64,000 bases of DNA from Populus alba (lineage: Eukaryota; Streptophyta; Magnoliopsida; Malpighiales; Salicaceae). The notes beneath the pieces are model-generated. The model made no database searches, had not been told where the DNA came from, and saw nothing but the letters and a program-made list of their open reading frames with translations. The translations under genes and the position numbers were made by a program. This document shows positions 49,731 to 61,389 of the stretch, piece by piece. The DNA lies in the NCBI RefSeq assembly GCF_005239225.2, contig NC_133297.1:15612147-15676146 (forward strand). The letters are read 5' to 3'. Each line of letters begins with the position of its first letter. The stretch's first letter is position 1.

Positions 49731-51360
49731 TGACACGACCAGAAGATTAATGTCTTCTCCCAAGTGTAAGAGTGCCGAAGTAATAAATAAGTCGGCAAGA
49801 CCGGGGTCGAACCACATGGAGGTTAATTGTATAAATTATAGACAACAATAATATAACAACAACAACAACAACAATAATAATACTAATAATAATAAAAAAA
49901 AGAAGAAAAAGTTGATGAGAACTTTGAGATGGAAGATTAATGTAATGATTAAACAATGATAAAAAAAATGTCAAGGTTAGAGGATCCATTAATGGTATTT
50001 CAAACAAGTATAATATAAACTCTTATTATTCAACTGGAAACCACACACAAAAGAGATTCCAATCGGATGATTTGTCATTAATAGCTCATTATAAATTGTT
50101 AACATGATCATATTAATTATCTTATTTAAGTAACAACAAATTTTTAAATATTGTCAGGAATTCATGATGCTAACTTATGTTAACAACAAATCAAGTTCCT
50201 TTCATAGCACAGGTGTAGGTTATACCATACGGTTGGGCTATGAGAGTGCCAAGTATTTGTTGTACCAGGTGTTATACAACACAAATCTAGATTATGCAGG
50301 TTATACTATACGGTTGGGCTATGAGAGTGCCAAACATTTATTGTACCAAGTGTTAACAACTAAATGCATGGCAAATGCCTTCTTTTATAGGCCAAAATTT
50401 AGAACTATTGATTTGATGACTAATTGTAAAGTGGGTGGCCAACTCTTGATTTAGTAAAAATCCTTATCTTCTTGTCTGAACAAAACATCATTACTAATAT
50501 CAGAATTGGAACCACCTATACGCATGAAAGTTTTGGGAAATTGTCTTATCTTTCTAGGAAAAAAAATTAAGATCATTTGGACTTCTAGAACTCGAGATAT
50601 GGGCTGAACATTGAACAATGTCTGACAGATTCAGACTTCTTCGTTGTTATTATAATATGGACTTGTAAATGACCTTTTTAAATCTTGGACTCCAAATGAA
50701 AGTTGTAGCCCTATGTCTCACCTTTCGATCCATATAAAGCAGACCTAAATCCGAGATCTACAGCTCTAGATATGGCCCAATTACCGAACAGTATTCCAGT
50801 TTGGACCGCACCAACATCTGTTTTCTAAGTTTGGCCCTCTCTTTGTCCTTTCAATTTCAGTACTTAAATTCATCAATCAATCCTTTCATTTATGTGATAG
50901 TCCTGCATTTAAAATGAACATTTACCATAAATTAAAGGTATCTTATATTATTAGGTATGTTATTATAAAACATGCTTTAGTTAAGGAGTTATTGATACTT
51001 CAAGTGCAAAATAATGATATAAAACCTTGATAAAAATGAACTTTTTAAGTACTAATCACTTGTATCTTAGCGTATGAGAACAACTATTCTTTTTAAGAAA
51101 GGAAAGAACATAATATGTAGCAGTCTCTATAACTCTAATAAATATCTAATTTTTAAAAGAGTATCAACTAGGAACATTTTAGAAACAATGTTTTGATGCA
51201 ATAGAAATCCTATAATTATAACAGCTTTGTAATTTTCTTTGCAAATTTTTTTTTATGGACTCTATCTACTCTAGATTCAAAAATCAAATATTAGATTCAA
51301 GGTCTATTAAACTAACAAGTTATTGGTTCAATTGATAATTTAAATAATATGATTAAAAAT
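49731..51360 (-). repeat. Probable 5' LTR of the gypsy element (inverted with the 5' half)
   Basis: Lies directly upstream (minus strand) of the primer site and has no coding potential. Next to the primer site is the phrase TGGTTCGACCCCGGTCTTGC, which I recall from this position in plant gypsy elements. Contains (AAC)n/(AAT)n tracts near 49850-49900. The outer end is uncertain and no partner LTR was found, so extent and status are inferred. Confidence 0.45.
50217..50360. repeat. Tandem repeat within the probable LTR, period 81 bp
   Basis: 'aggttataccatacggttgg' followed by 'gctatgagagtgccaa' at 50217 recurs nearly unchanged at 50298, including 'tgtaccaggtgtta'/'tgtaccaagtgtta'. Two copies. 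Confidence 0.9.
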
Positions 51361-51612
51361 ACAAAAAAAAAAAATAAATAGATAAAAGATGATAAGGAAA
51401 AAAAGGTTTAAATAATCCATTTTAAGTCAACCTGGATTATTAAACAACATAATGATGAAGGGCAAAATTGAAAAAAAAAATAAAAATGACAACAAAAGAA
51501 AAACCCTATGTTAAACCTTATTAGCTTCCAAACTTTATGACCATGGATATAAGATTGGAATAATCTTATAGAAAAAAGTGGAGTGAAAAAGTTAAAATAT
51601 TAATTCCTAATA
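51360..51612. repeat. Reverse-oriented piece of the T-rich periodic repeat, right flank of the inverted half
   Basis: Read on the minus strand this stretch matches the family at 45.1-46.65 kb ('ataagattattccaatctta', 'ccatggtcataaagtttgga', 'ggttgactta'). It ends where plus-strand RT begins at 51618. The family therefore flanks the inverted half on both sides in opposite orientation. Confidence 0.55.
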
Positions 51613-51617
51613 AATTA

Positions 51618-52763
51618 AGAGTTGCAGGTCATGAATTTTATTGTTTCCTAAATGGCTATTCAAGTTATAACCAAATTGAAATTGCATTGAAAGATCAAGA
51701 GAAGACTACTTTCACATGTCTATTTGATACTTTTGCATATTGAAGAATGCCTTTTGGATTATATAATGCATCAACCACATTTCAAAGATGCATGCTTAGG
51801 ATATTCAGTGATATGGTTGAATGTTTTCTTGAAATTTTTATGGATGATTTTTCTGTTTTTGGTGATTCATTTGATGATTGTTTAACTAACTTGGAAAAGG
51901 TTTTGAATAGATGTGAAGAGAAGAATCTTGTACTGAATTGGAAAAAATGTCACTTTACGGTAACAAACAACATTGTACTTTGTCACATTGTTTCATCAAA
52001 AGGAATTGAGGTTGACAATTCTAAAATTGAGTTAATTGCTAACTTGTCAACACTAAAATCTATTAAAGATATTAGATCATTCTTAGGACATGCTAGTTTT
52101 TATAGAAGGTTCATCAAAGATTTTTGTGTAATATCTAAACCATTATGTATCCTTCTAACAAGGGAAAATGTTTTTGAATGGATTGAACAATGTGAAAAAG
52201 CCTTTATTAAACTTAAAAGTTTGCTTACTTCTGCTACTGTCATTCAACCTCTTGATTGGTCATTACCTTTTGAAATAATATGTGACGCTAATGATTATAC
52301 CATGGGTGATGTCTTGGGACAAAGAAAAGATAAGAAACCTTATGTGATTTACTATGCAAGTAGAACTTTAAATAGTGCTCAAATGAATTACACTACAACT
52401 GAAAAAGAATTACTTACAGTAGTATTTGCATGTGACAAGTTTAGATTTTATCTTGTTAGCTCACTTGTTGTCGTTTTTAGTGATCATGCATCATTGAAAT
52501 ATCTTCTATCTAAGAAAGATTCCAAGGCTAGATTGGTGTGGTGGATTTTGTTACTTCAAGAATTTGATATCACAAATAAAGACAAGAAAGGCACCGAAAA
52601 TGTTGTCGCAGATCATTTGTCAAGATTGACAACCGATTCGAGATCTGACATCACACCAATCGATGACTACTTTCCTAATGAATCTTTATTTTCTGTCTCT
52701 ACAATGCATTGGTTTGCTAATATTGTTAATTTTCTTGTTTCAGGACAATTGCCAGCTCATTGA
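51618..52763 (+). pseudogene. Gypsy C-terminal RT plus RNase H (338-codon open frame)
   Basis: Homology starts at RVAGHEFYCF and meets a stop (TAG-like break after TFAY) before the long frame at 51747-52763, MPFGLYNASTTFQRCM. The catalytic box FMDDFSVF is present, then the RT thumb (LGHASFYRRFIKDF). RNase H follows with CDANDYTMGDVLGQ and YTTTEKELLTVVFACDKFR, and the chain ends near ADHLSRL. It is the best-preserved part of the element but lacks the RT fingers, which lie inverted at 46.7 kb. Confidence 0.85.
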
Positions 52764-54002
52764 AGTACCCAAGACAAAAGAAAGTTCTTGAACAAAGTGA
52801 AGAACTTTTAATGGGATGACCCTTATTTATTCAAATATTATCCTGATGAAATATTTCAAACATGCATTCCTGACAATGAGGTAAGTAGTGTCATTAAATT
52901 TTGTCATTCTGAGGCATGTGGGGGTCATTTCTCATCAAGAAAGACAACTGTAAAAATCTTACAAAATGGATTTTACTGGCCCACCATGTTCAAGGACTCA
53001 CATACATTCTGTAAGACTTGTGAAAATTGTCAAAAGTTGGGATCTATTTCAAAACGTCACATGATGCCTTTAAATCCTATTCTTGTCATTGAAATCTTTG
53101 ACTATTAGGGTATAGATTTCATGGGTCCATTTCCTCCATCATTTGGTTTCTTGCATATATTAGTTGCAGTAGATTATGTTTCAAAATGGATAGAGTCAAT
53201 TCCAAGTCGAAACAATGATCACAAAACAGTGATAAAGTTTTTAAAAGAAAATATTTTTAAGTCGATTTGGAATCCATCGAGCTATGATAAGTGATGGCGA
53301 AACACATTTTTGCAACAAGCCATTTGAGTCTTTAATGAAGAAATATGAAATCACACATAAAGTTGCCACCCCTTATCACCCCTAAATGAGTGGACAGGTA
53401 GAACTTGCTAATAGAGAGATCAAACAGATGTTGAAGAAAATAGTGAACCCTAATAGAAAAAACTAGTCTTTAAGACTTAATGATGCACTTTGGGCTTATC
53501 GAACTGCTTATAAAACATCATTAGGTATGTCACCTTATAGACTAGTCTATGTAAAACCTTGTCACTTGCCTGTAGAACTTGAACATGAAGCTTATTGAGA
53601 TATTAAAGCTTCAATTCAAACCTTGATGATGCTAGTTAGCTGTGAAAATTACAAGTAAATGAGCTTGAGGAAATAAGAAATGATGCATAGGAAAATTCAA
53701 GAATTCATAAAGCAAGTATCAAAGAGTTTCATGACAAGAAAATACTGAGAAAAACATTTAATGTTGGTCAAAAAGTCTTACTTTATAATTCTCGACTCCA
53801 TTTATTTCCTGGAAACCTAAGATCAAGATGGAGCGGTCCTTTTATTGTGAAACATGTGTATCCATATGGAGCCTGTGATATCGAGAATCCAAAGAATGAT
53901 AATGTTTTCAAGGTAAATGAATATCGTTTGAAAGTTTACTTTGATAATTTTTCAGTTGAACATGACTCTGTTGAATTAGGTGATTCTGTATATAAAGATT
54001 GA
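52764..54002 (+). pseudogene. Gypsy integrase (broken)
   Basis: Continues pol after a stop at 52761. The HHCC zinc site is visible (FCHSEACGGHFSSRKT, CKTCENCQKLG). The integrase core follows, broken by stops and frameshifts (GIDFMGPFPPSFGFLHIL, DYVSKWIESIPSRNN), then the C-terminal region (FNVGQKVLLYNSRLHLFPG, LRSRWSGPFIVKHVYP). The frame ends VYKD with TGA at 54000-54002. Confidence 0.85.
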
Positions 54003-54213
54003 TTTTTTTTTCCTCGCATTTTTTTTATGTTTCTTTTGTGTGACTTTTTTTTTGCTAGTCTCTCATACCCTGGTTAAATGGCGTATAACAGTACTCTGTG
54101 ACTCTTAAGTTGGTTCTTTCAGTTTCCCATGATAACTTATATCGTTGTATATATTTGTGCAATTCTTTGCTCTTTCCCCTTTCTTTAAATCTCTCCTTTA
54201 ATTCTCATTTGAA

Positions 54214-54780
54214 AATGGACACCACTCTTGAAAAATTGAAAAAATATTTTCCCGCTCTGCCTTAGAATGCGATTACAAAAATTTACCGTGCTAGATGTGC
54301 AAGATTGAGGTTGTTAATGAACCATGAAATTCCTAAAGATATTCGCTACCTAATTGAAGAAAAGGTCTGATTATTAGGTGAGTCCTCCAATTCTTTCATT
54401 TCATACATGCTTGGAATAGGTAAAAACACTTTTCAAAGAAAAATCGTGCAAAACGACTGAAAGTCTGTCACAGATGTGCCAGATGGATTTATAATGCAAC
54501 ATGTCATTTTTTAGGAATGGTATCTGTAAACCGTGAAGATAAAATACAATTCATTAAGGATGCCCTGAGTAAAGGGTCTTTAGATAATCTTCTATTGACT
54601 CTTGAGACACCCTAGTGGAGATGTGCATCGTGCAATTCATGATTTATGGCCACAATTCCATAAAGAACATGCTCGACTTAGTCTTGAGAATCTGACTAAA
54701 AAAGACCGTGTTTGCTAGTTTTTAAGAAAACTGGATGGGAAGCCTATCCCCGACCCATAGAGGGAGTTTAAGTCGTTCTT
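54214..54780 (+). pseudogene. Degenerate extra ORF downstream of integrase, function unknown
   Basis: Begins MDTTLEKLKKYFPALP and can be followed through stops and frame changes (LRLLMNHEIPKDIRYLIEEK; HRAIHDLWPQFHKEHARL; LRKLDGKPIPDP). I do not recognise a domain. Its place between integrase and the LOG-like ORF suggests an accessory reading frame of this retroelement, or the 5' part of the captured region. Confidence 0.4.
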
Positions 54781-55004
54781 GGTCGTAAAACCAAGGAAAG
54801 ATGTGAGCCACAATCACAACTACCTGTATATACACATGCTTTTTCAAAATAAATAGAGAGAGAGAGACTGAGTGAGTGAGACTACAACTGACCTACATAT
54901 AGGTGGTATGATTGCATTTTCAATTTTTCATTTATGAATTCTTCTCTTCCTTCCTTTCATTTCTACTCAGCCCATACATTCATTAAATATAGAACTGCGT
55001 AGAA

Positions 55005-55659
55005 ATGGTAAGTTCCTCAAGTTATCACATAAAAAATATTTGTGTTTTTGATGGATCCAGTCCTGGAAAGGAAATAGAGTTTTTAGAATCAACAAATTAT
55101 CTTGGTTAGGTACTAGCTGAGAGAAAGATTCATTTAGTGTATGGGGGAGGCAGCCTTGAGTTAATGGGGGGAGTGTCAATAGTTGTATTTTTAGGAGGTA
55201 GTAAAGTTTTGGGGTTTGTTCCCAAAGCTTTAGCATAAGAGGATATCATTGGAAAAACAATTGGAGAGGAATTATAGGTCTCCACAATGTCTGATTGAAT
55301 GAATACAATGTTTAAACATGCTGATGCCTTCATTGCCTTACCAGGTGGTCTGGGCACATTAGAAGAGATCTTTCATATATCCTCTTGGGCCCAATTGCAC
55401 ATTCACCATAAACCCATAGGTCTGTTAAATGTTAATGGTTTTTATGATAAGTTGTTGTCTTTTCTTGATCATGTTGTGGAACACAAAATTTCTAACATCT
55501 TCAGCACAACAAATCATAATCTCTACTGCTACTACTGAACAATTGATTGACCAACTACAATCTTTCATCCCTATAATTGATCCCTCCATGAGTCGCATAA
55601 ATTGGTCAACTAAGGAAAGTCGTAAAAAGCTTAGATTGGATTTGAGCCTTCGTTTGTAA
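55005..55659 (+). pseudogene. Intronless LOG-like phosphoribohydrolase pseudogene inside the retroelement
   Basis: From ATG 55005 the frame gives a LOG-family protein: [87 protein letters not shown]. The signature PGGxGTxxE is intact. It is broken by four in-frame stops (first TAG 55107-55109) and a frameshift near 55490-55505. After that the tail continues in another frame ([20 protein letters not shown]) to TAA 55657-55659. LOG enzymes release active cytokinin bases from their ribotides. Plant LOG genes have several introns; none is present here, pointing to capture of an mRNA. A ~25-residue C-terminal extension follows the usual end. Confidence 0.85.
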
Positions 55660-56230
55660 AAACTTTGTGTCTTTTGGTTTTATTATTGTGTTTTGTTGTT
55701 TCTTATTTTTGTTTAAGTGTGTTTCAGGTTTGTCAGTGTTCGCTATTTCAGGTGATGTCTTCTATACTCTATCTTTCTACCTTAGGACATTGGGGACACT
55801 GTCTCATTTTGATATTAAAAAAAAAAAACTGTGTTTTCTATTTCATAAACTATTTACAAAATTGTTGTTACTAGGATGACAGAATAAAGGAGTTCTTTTG
55901 ATAAAATGACTCTTGAGACACATCTTAGTAAACATTCTTAACAAGGTCTATTAGAATACTTCTTGAAATATTCAAGTTTACAAACTCTCGTATTGTTATC
56001 ACTTAATTCTACTCATATGCTCATTTAACAAGTATTATTAAATCTTCATTTTCACACACATGTAATTGTGGGTTGCAAATTGAATTATTACATTATTTAT
56101 GTTTTTTTTGTTAAAGGTAACAACTAAGGAAAACGGATAGTATATAGTTTGCAAAAAAAATAAAATTCAAACAAAACAAAAAAAATGATGATAATAAAAA
56201 CATAGATAAATTTGGTTTCGTAGCCTCCCT

Positions 56231-56480
56231 AACCTAAGCAATTAAGCCCGAAGGGGTGTTTTAACACCTAATACCCTAAAGTTAATTGACCTGAGAGCTA
56301 TTGGCCAACGCTTGTTACATGGGTTGAGGAGAAAAGCTTAAGAGAATTAAACATTGCACTATCTACGTATCAGTATCTGCAACCCGAGTTACTAAGCTTG
56401 TAGGGGTGTCTCATCACCTAATGCCCTAAGACCAACTGGTATGGGAGTCATTAGCCGAAAGCTCGTTACATGAGTTAAAG
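56231..56480. repeat. Tandem repeat, period ~150 bp, in the element's 3' region
   Basis: The phrase 'aggggtgt..t.a.cacctaat.ccctaa' followed by 'gggagtcattagccgaaagc' occurs at about 56251 and 56402, both ending 'gttacatg.gtt'. It lies between the gypsy 3' landmark and the next repeat block. Confidence 0.8.
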
Positions 56481-56490
56481 ATGCATTGTG

Positions 56491-57400
56491 TTTTAAGTTA
56501 TATGTATATATTAAAAAAAAAAAAAAAAAAGAAGATAATAATCTCAACTCAAGGAAGGTAATCTTAAACATTAGAACAAAAATTTTGTTTTCTTCCAAGT
56601 AAAGCCCCATAACTATATGTTGATATTTTGAGCACAAAAAAAAGGTTTATTAATATCTTGTTTAAGAGGTATTCAGCAGATATATGAATTTAATAAGAGT
56701 TTGTTTATCTGGATGGATTAATGAAAGTTGAATGATAAATGCCTTGCTTTGTGGAATTTGCAAATAGTAAACCATGCCTCTGTTTTTTTTTTTTTTTTTA
56801 TGGTTATTGTTAGACAAAAAAACTATATAAGTCATAGAATAGAGAGTTAACACTCTAGGAAAAACAATCTCTCTCTCCTAAATATGGATTTAGGAGAGGA
56901 GACTTCTCATTGGTGGTTCGTGTGGATTATCTTTGGAGGTCGAATAACTGGATAACTTGTGGTTTACAACAACTTAGCCTTTAAAGAATTATTCAAAGCC
57001 GAAGAAGATCAGATTTTCATGTAATGAATCCCTAAACAACTCTAGATTTTTCTAATTAAATCCTAGAGACTCCCGAATAATTTTTTTTTATTATTTTTAT
57101 TGTGTGTATGATATTCAAGAAATCCAACACAACTTTAGTCTCAATTTTTTTTTTCAACGTTCTTTTTTTACATGGAAAAAAAAAATTATATGTCACATGC
57201 TGCAAATCTAGTTCTTAATTCTAAATGTTGAGGTTTATGACTTTTCATACTGTGATTTTATATATATGATTGTAAAAACAAGAAGATATTGAAAAATATA
57301 AAATATAAAATCTCAAATTTTATCATTGAATCGTCTCTTTGAATGCATATTTAAAAATTTTAGATATCTTGATGCACAAAACAAAACATATTATTGCATA
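56491..57400. other. Repeat-rich DNA, possible LTR fragment
   Basis: A stretch at about 56808-57128 starts TGTTAGAC and ends CCAACA and contains a TATA-like 'ctatataag', in the style of a solo copia LTR. No matching target-site duplication was found, so the call stays tentative. No gene. Confidence 0.25.
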
Positions 57401-60238
57401 TGTTATAACCCAATTCTGGGTTACTCCCTAAAATTCACTTTTTAAAAAATAAAAATAAAATAAATAAAATAAAGGCTGGCAACGTAAAGAAAGCAGGTCG
57501 GGAAATCAAACAGCAATTTTGGAGGAAATTTTAAAGCTTAATTGTAACCTATTATGCCTAAAAATGGAGGAAAAAAATACAAATTCAATGTCAAATTAAA
57601 GATTATTGGATGAATTTGCATAAAAATTAAGTCCAATGACATAATTAAATTTTTAGGAGGCCAATTTGATTCAATCAAGGGCCAAATTGAATATTAATTA
57701 TGGTTAAAAATTAATTTGGATCCAATTGAAGGATTTAATTAAGTGCAAGGACTTAATTATACTTTAAATGGGTCAAATTAATTTTATTTGGGGCTTAATT
57801 GGTGAAAAAATTATGATTGGGAGCCTAATTTAGGCTTAATTGAGAATATTGGACTTTTAAGAGACCAAATTTAATTTTTACCAATTTAAGTGATTGACAT
57901 CAAGGGCCAAATTGCAAGAAAGTTGAAGTCTTGGGGTCAATTAATGGTCAAATTGACAAAATTCACAGTCAAGGACCAATCTGTAATAGGAGCCAAACCA
58001 TAGGAGCTCAATTGAAAAAAGAAATCGTGGGTGAAATTGAAGATATTGAAAGCTTAATGGTCAATTAGGGGTTAAAATGCATAAAACCGAGACCAAGGAT
58101 CTAAGTGCAAAAGGAGTGTAAATTTAGGGTTCCAATTGAAGTTCATCATGGGCGTAATTGCATTAAATCGAAAGGTTATGGTCAATTAGGGGTACAATTG
58201 CATGTCATTGTAAATTAGAGGATGAAATTGAAGATCGGAAAAAATCCCTAATGCAAACCTAAAATGACATCGTTTCATAAAAGAAGAAAAAAAAAAGGTC
58301 AGACGGCGCGTCGTTCAACATTGTTCATTATCTTCTTCATTTTTTTTCCTGAAAAGATGATCTGGTTATCTACTTTGCAGCTGCATTTAATGTACCTAAT
58401 GTCCACCAAACTTGACAAAACTTGCACAAAATAAATCATAAGACATCCCTCTACGTATGGGTTTGGTCATCACAGGCTCACTGGCAAAGAAACAGACGTG
58501 GCACCACCCCAAAGAGGGAAAGTTAGGCAACCTACAGCTGCAAATTTAACAGTGCACCATGCCTACTTTGAGCCAACGGTTAGATCCTTACCAACTGAAT
58601 GAAGGGCTACATTTTTTCCTAGTGTAGACAAGATTGCCCTCTTCCACCGCTTATAAATAAAAATGAATTTCATGGCCTGAGGGGGGGAAATCGGGTCCAA
58701 AGTCAACCAAAAACTAGCTTTTTTTGGTTTCTGCACATTTCTTCTCTTTCTCTCTCTCTATTGTGCCTTCAGCCATTGAAGACCCCACAAAAACCTTTCT
58801 CCTCCACCAACAAACGGCTGCTCAGCCTCCTCATGAACCCAAATCCTCACCGGCAATAAGGGCAGCCACCGCGAGATCCTCTCTTTCCCCGCTGTAGATT
58901 TTTTTTCTTCTGCTTTTTCTTATTTCCTCCTCCACCACAAGAAACCAACACCGTCACCATTCCTTCCTCCAGCTTTGCCTTGAGTAACCAGCACAACCAC
59001 GTGTTGCCAATACCACCAAGTAGCCATCGCGACTCTCTCTCTTTTCCTTCCAGCCTTTCTCTCTCCTTTGCAACTTTTTCTTCTTCCTCCCCCAGCAAAC
59101 TCCGACCACCAGTACCTCTACTCATTTCACTTTAGGCGAGTAATCGCAACTCCATCCCCTCCACTAGGTCGCCTCCTATTTTTCTCTCCCATCGTCTGTA
59201 ACTACGTAGTTGCATACAGAACGTGAACTACTGTTCACATTTTGCAAAATAATTAACATCTTCTTTGGGCCGGGCCAGAACAAATGGTGGGGCCGAGTAC
59301 GACCCAACAAAAAAAAATGATAATAAATTCTATAACCCTTTCAAAAAAATTTGTGATTTTTTCGCATATTTTTCTACCCATTTTGCATGGGTTGTATATT
59401 TACAATGTAAAATACAAATTCGGTATTAAAATACCTGGTTTGCTCCAAAATATTTCAAAATGTTTTTGAAATATTTCTAAAAAACATCTCAAAAAACTTT
59501 TAAATTAATTTCTCTTTTCTAAAACAAACACAAAAATATTTTGTTTTCATGCATATGGTCAAATCCTAAAAATATTTCAAGCTTATCTTCATAAAAAAAA
59601 TAAAAATGCATCCTATTCATGTTAAAAAAAATTTCAAAAATTGATATCGTAACCAGTTTATGATTATCCATTAGGATTTAGCCAACATGTCAAAAATCTT
59701 TTTCCAATCTATTTTTTAGGATCCAGATGTAGATTTTAATATTTGCGGGGTATAAAATTACACGATAAAGTACACCCTCAGGTATTAGAGATACAAGGTG
59801 TAAAAATGCGATGCTAAAATTTAGACTTTAGAACGGTTAGGATTTAACCCGATAAGGTAGAGACTTTCTCATGAAGAGAGATCTGTCTTGAATATTAGAA
59901 AAGACCAACGAATAGAAACCCGACCTAGAAAAACAATCAAACAGCAATACAACTTACCTTAAGTAGGGTGTACTGGGGGTGATGTGTCTTCCCCTTGTAC
60001 AACTAGTCCCTTATTCAGACTCTCACAAACCATAGGTTCCTAGTGATCATAATACTATATGACGACTCCTGAACATTAATCATAATTTTATGATTAAATT
60101 CAAAACCCTTTCCAACACACCACACCTCACACAGGAGGCATGATAAAAGCATTCGCCATCGCCATAGCCAAATGATATCACGGCTCGCACCCCGCGAATG
60201 TAGAATCTTGATTTCAATTAAAACGTAGGAATTTAACA
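57401..60238. repeat. Probable solo LTR or LTR-rich block of a gypsy element
   Basis: Starts TGTTATAACCC and may end TTTAACA at 60238 (TG...CA ends). The first 0.9 kb is dominated by 'aattga'/'ttaatt' phrases. It is followed by a CT/CCACC-rich stretch (58700-59170), then AT-rich text and 'cccttattcagactctcaca'. Flanks do not show a clear 5-bp duplication. No coding sequence was seen; small frames inside are not supported. Confidence 0.4.
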
Positions 60239-60689
60239 ATATCTATATCAAACTGTTTATTAAAACTATAAAGTTTATGGATGATCGTGAGTAGTTTATT
60301 GTATAAAATAATTGATTATAAAATATTTTTGTTACATTTACAATTCTTTTCAATACATATCTAAATAATTGATGTAATTTTTTCTTAAAATAATCTTAAT
60401 TAATTTTGCTTAACCATTGCTTATATATGTTATTTAATAAAAACTCATAGTAAAAACATTATGTGAATTTTATTAGAAATTCATCTTCCAATTAAATGGA
60501 GGCAAATGAAAATGTGTATAGAGAGGTTAAAAAATGAAAAGCTCTATGGCTTTATAAAATGGGTTTCAGGATGAGATGTACCCAATCGAAGAGCACATGC
60601 ACCTTGGTTGATGGCCCAAGTATGATTCCTTTAATTTTCTTTAATCATATTATTAATTATTATTTTATTAACATTAAATTAAATTGAAA

Positions 60690-61150
60690 TTGAAATAAAA
60701 AAACTAAAATAATTGTTCACCAAGACTTTGAACACTATTCATTGTAAGGTAATGATAAAATTGCCCTAGAGCCATAAAAGCTTTGAACTAGGCATTGAGG
60801 ATAAAAATGTATTTTCACCATAACACAATTGTCTTTTATAAATCTGTTAAATTAGTTATTTTATTTTTATTACATAATAAAATTACTAATTTAACTCAAG
60901 AATAAAAAAAAATATAATGCATATTACTCAAGTTTGTTTTGGTCTTTCTATTTTTTTTTTAAATAGTGTAATTACTTTGATGTCCTTAAATATAAAATCA
61001 ACATAACTCTCTCACAGGGATTATTTGGTCACTTTACATTGGTTTTATCATAAATTTAAAAGTTAATAAGGGGCATTATTGTAGTTGACAATTATTAAAA
61101 AAAATTGCTTGAGCTTGTGTGGTACGCTCCAATATGTAGACAACCTACAT
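60690..61150. repeat. Dispersed repeat, copy B (homologous to 44420-45080)
   Basis: Same ordered words as copy A: 'tttgaactaggcattgagg', 'caccataacacaattgtctt', 'aaaattactaatttaact', 'gtgtaattactttgatgt' and 'acattggttttatcataaat'. It is followed by 'ccaatatgtagacaacct', matching 'ccaatgtgtagacgaccc' at 44944. Confidence 0.7.
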
Positions 61151-61389
61151 GCTATTTCGACAGCATACATGGATGACCCACAGGAACCATCACTGCCATT
61201 ATTTCCCCTCTCATATAGTTCATGGTACTAGGCACACTAGTAATGGTAGCAAGGGCAACTCAAAGCCAAGTAAAATTTCCTTCCAACCTCCTCATGTCAT
61301 GTGATGTTTAGGACTAATACTAGTTACTTGTATGGTAACAGAGAGAAAGTGAAATGTTGAGAATGCACGAGGTAGGAAATGCCTTTGTT

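Larger units (their letters stand above)
46659..56490. mobile_element. Decayed Ty3/gypsy (Athila/Tat-like) retrotransposon, 5' half inverted
   Basis: From left to right: RT N-terminus, protease, gag, primer site and probable LTR on the minus strand (46659 to ~51360), a reverse-oriented repeat piece (~51360-51610), then RT C-terminus, RNase H and integrase on the plus strand (51618-54002). After that come a degenerate ORF, a LOG-like ORF and the 3' landmark 'ttaggacattggggacactg' (~55782). RT wording (IFMDDFSVFGDSFDDC, LGHASFYRRFIKDF) and the Asp-type primer site fit the Athila/Tat branch. Many stops and frameshifts; no intact pol. No 3' LTR was recognised, so the right end is approximate. Confidence 0.8.

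Noticed and set aside
54967..55357. Minus-strand frames of 75-89 codons
   Set aside because: Antisense of the LOG-like pseudogene, whose sense frame has clear family motifs.
55005..55659. The LOG-like frame as a functional gene
   Set aside because: Four in-frame stops and a frameshift; no splice sites restore the frame.
57401..60238. A confident solo LTR with target-site duplication
   Set aside because: Ends are TG...CA-like but the flanking five bases do not match, so kept only as a tentative repeat.
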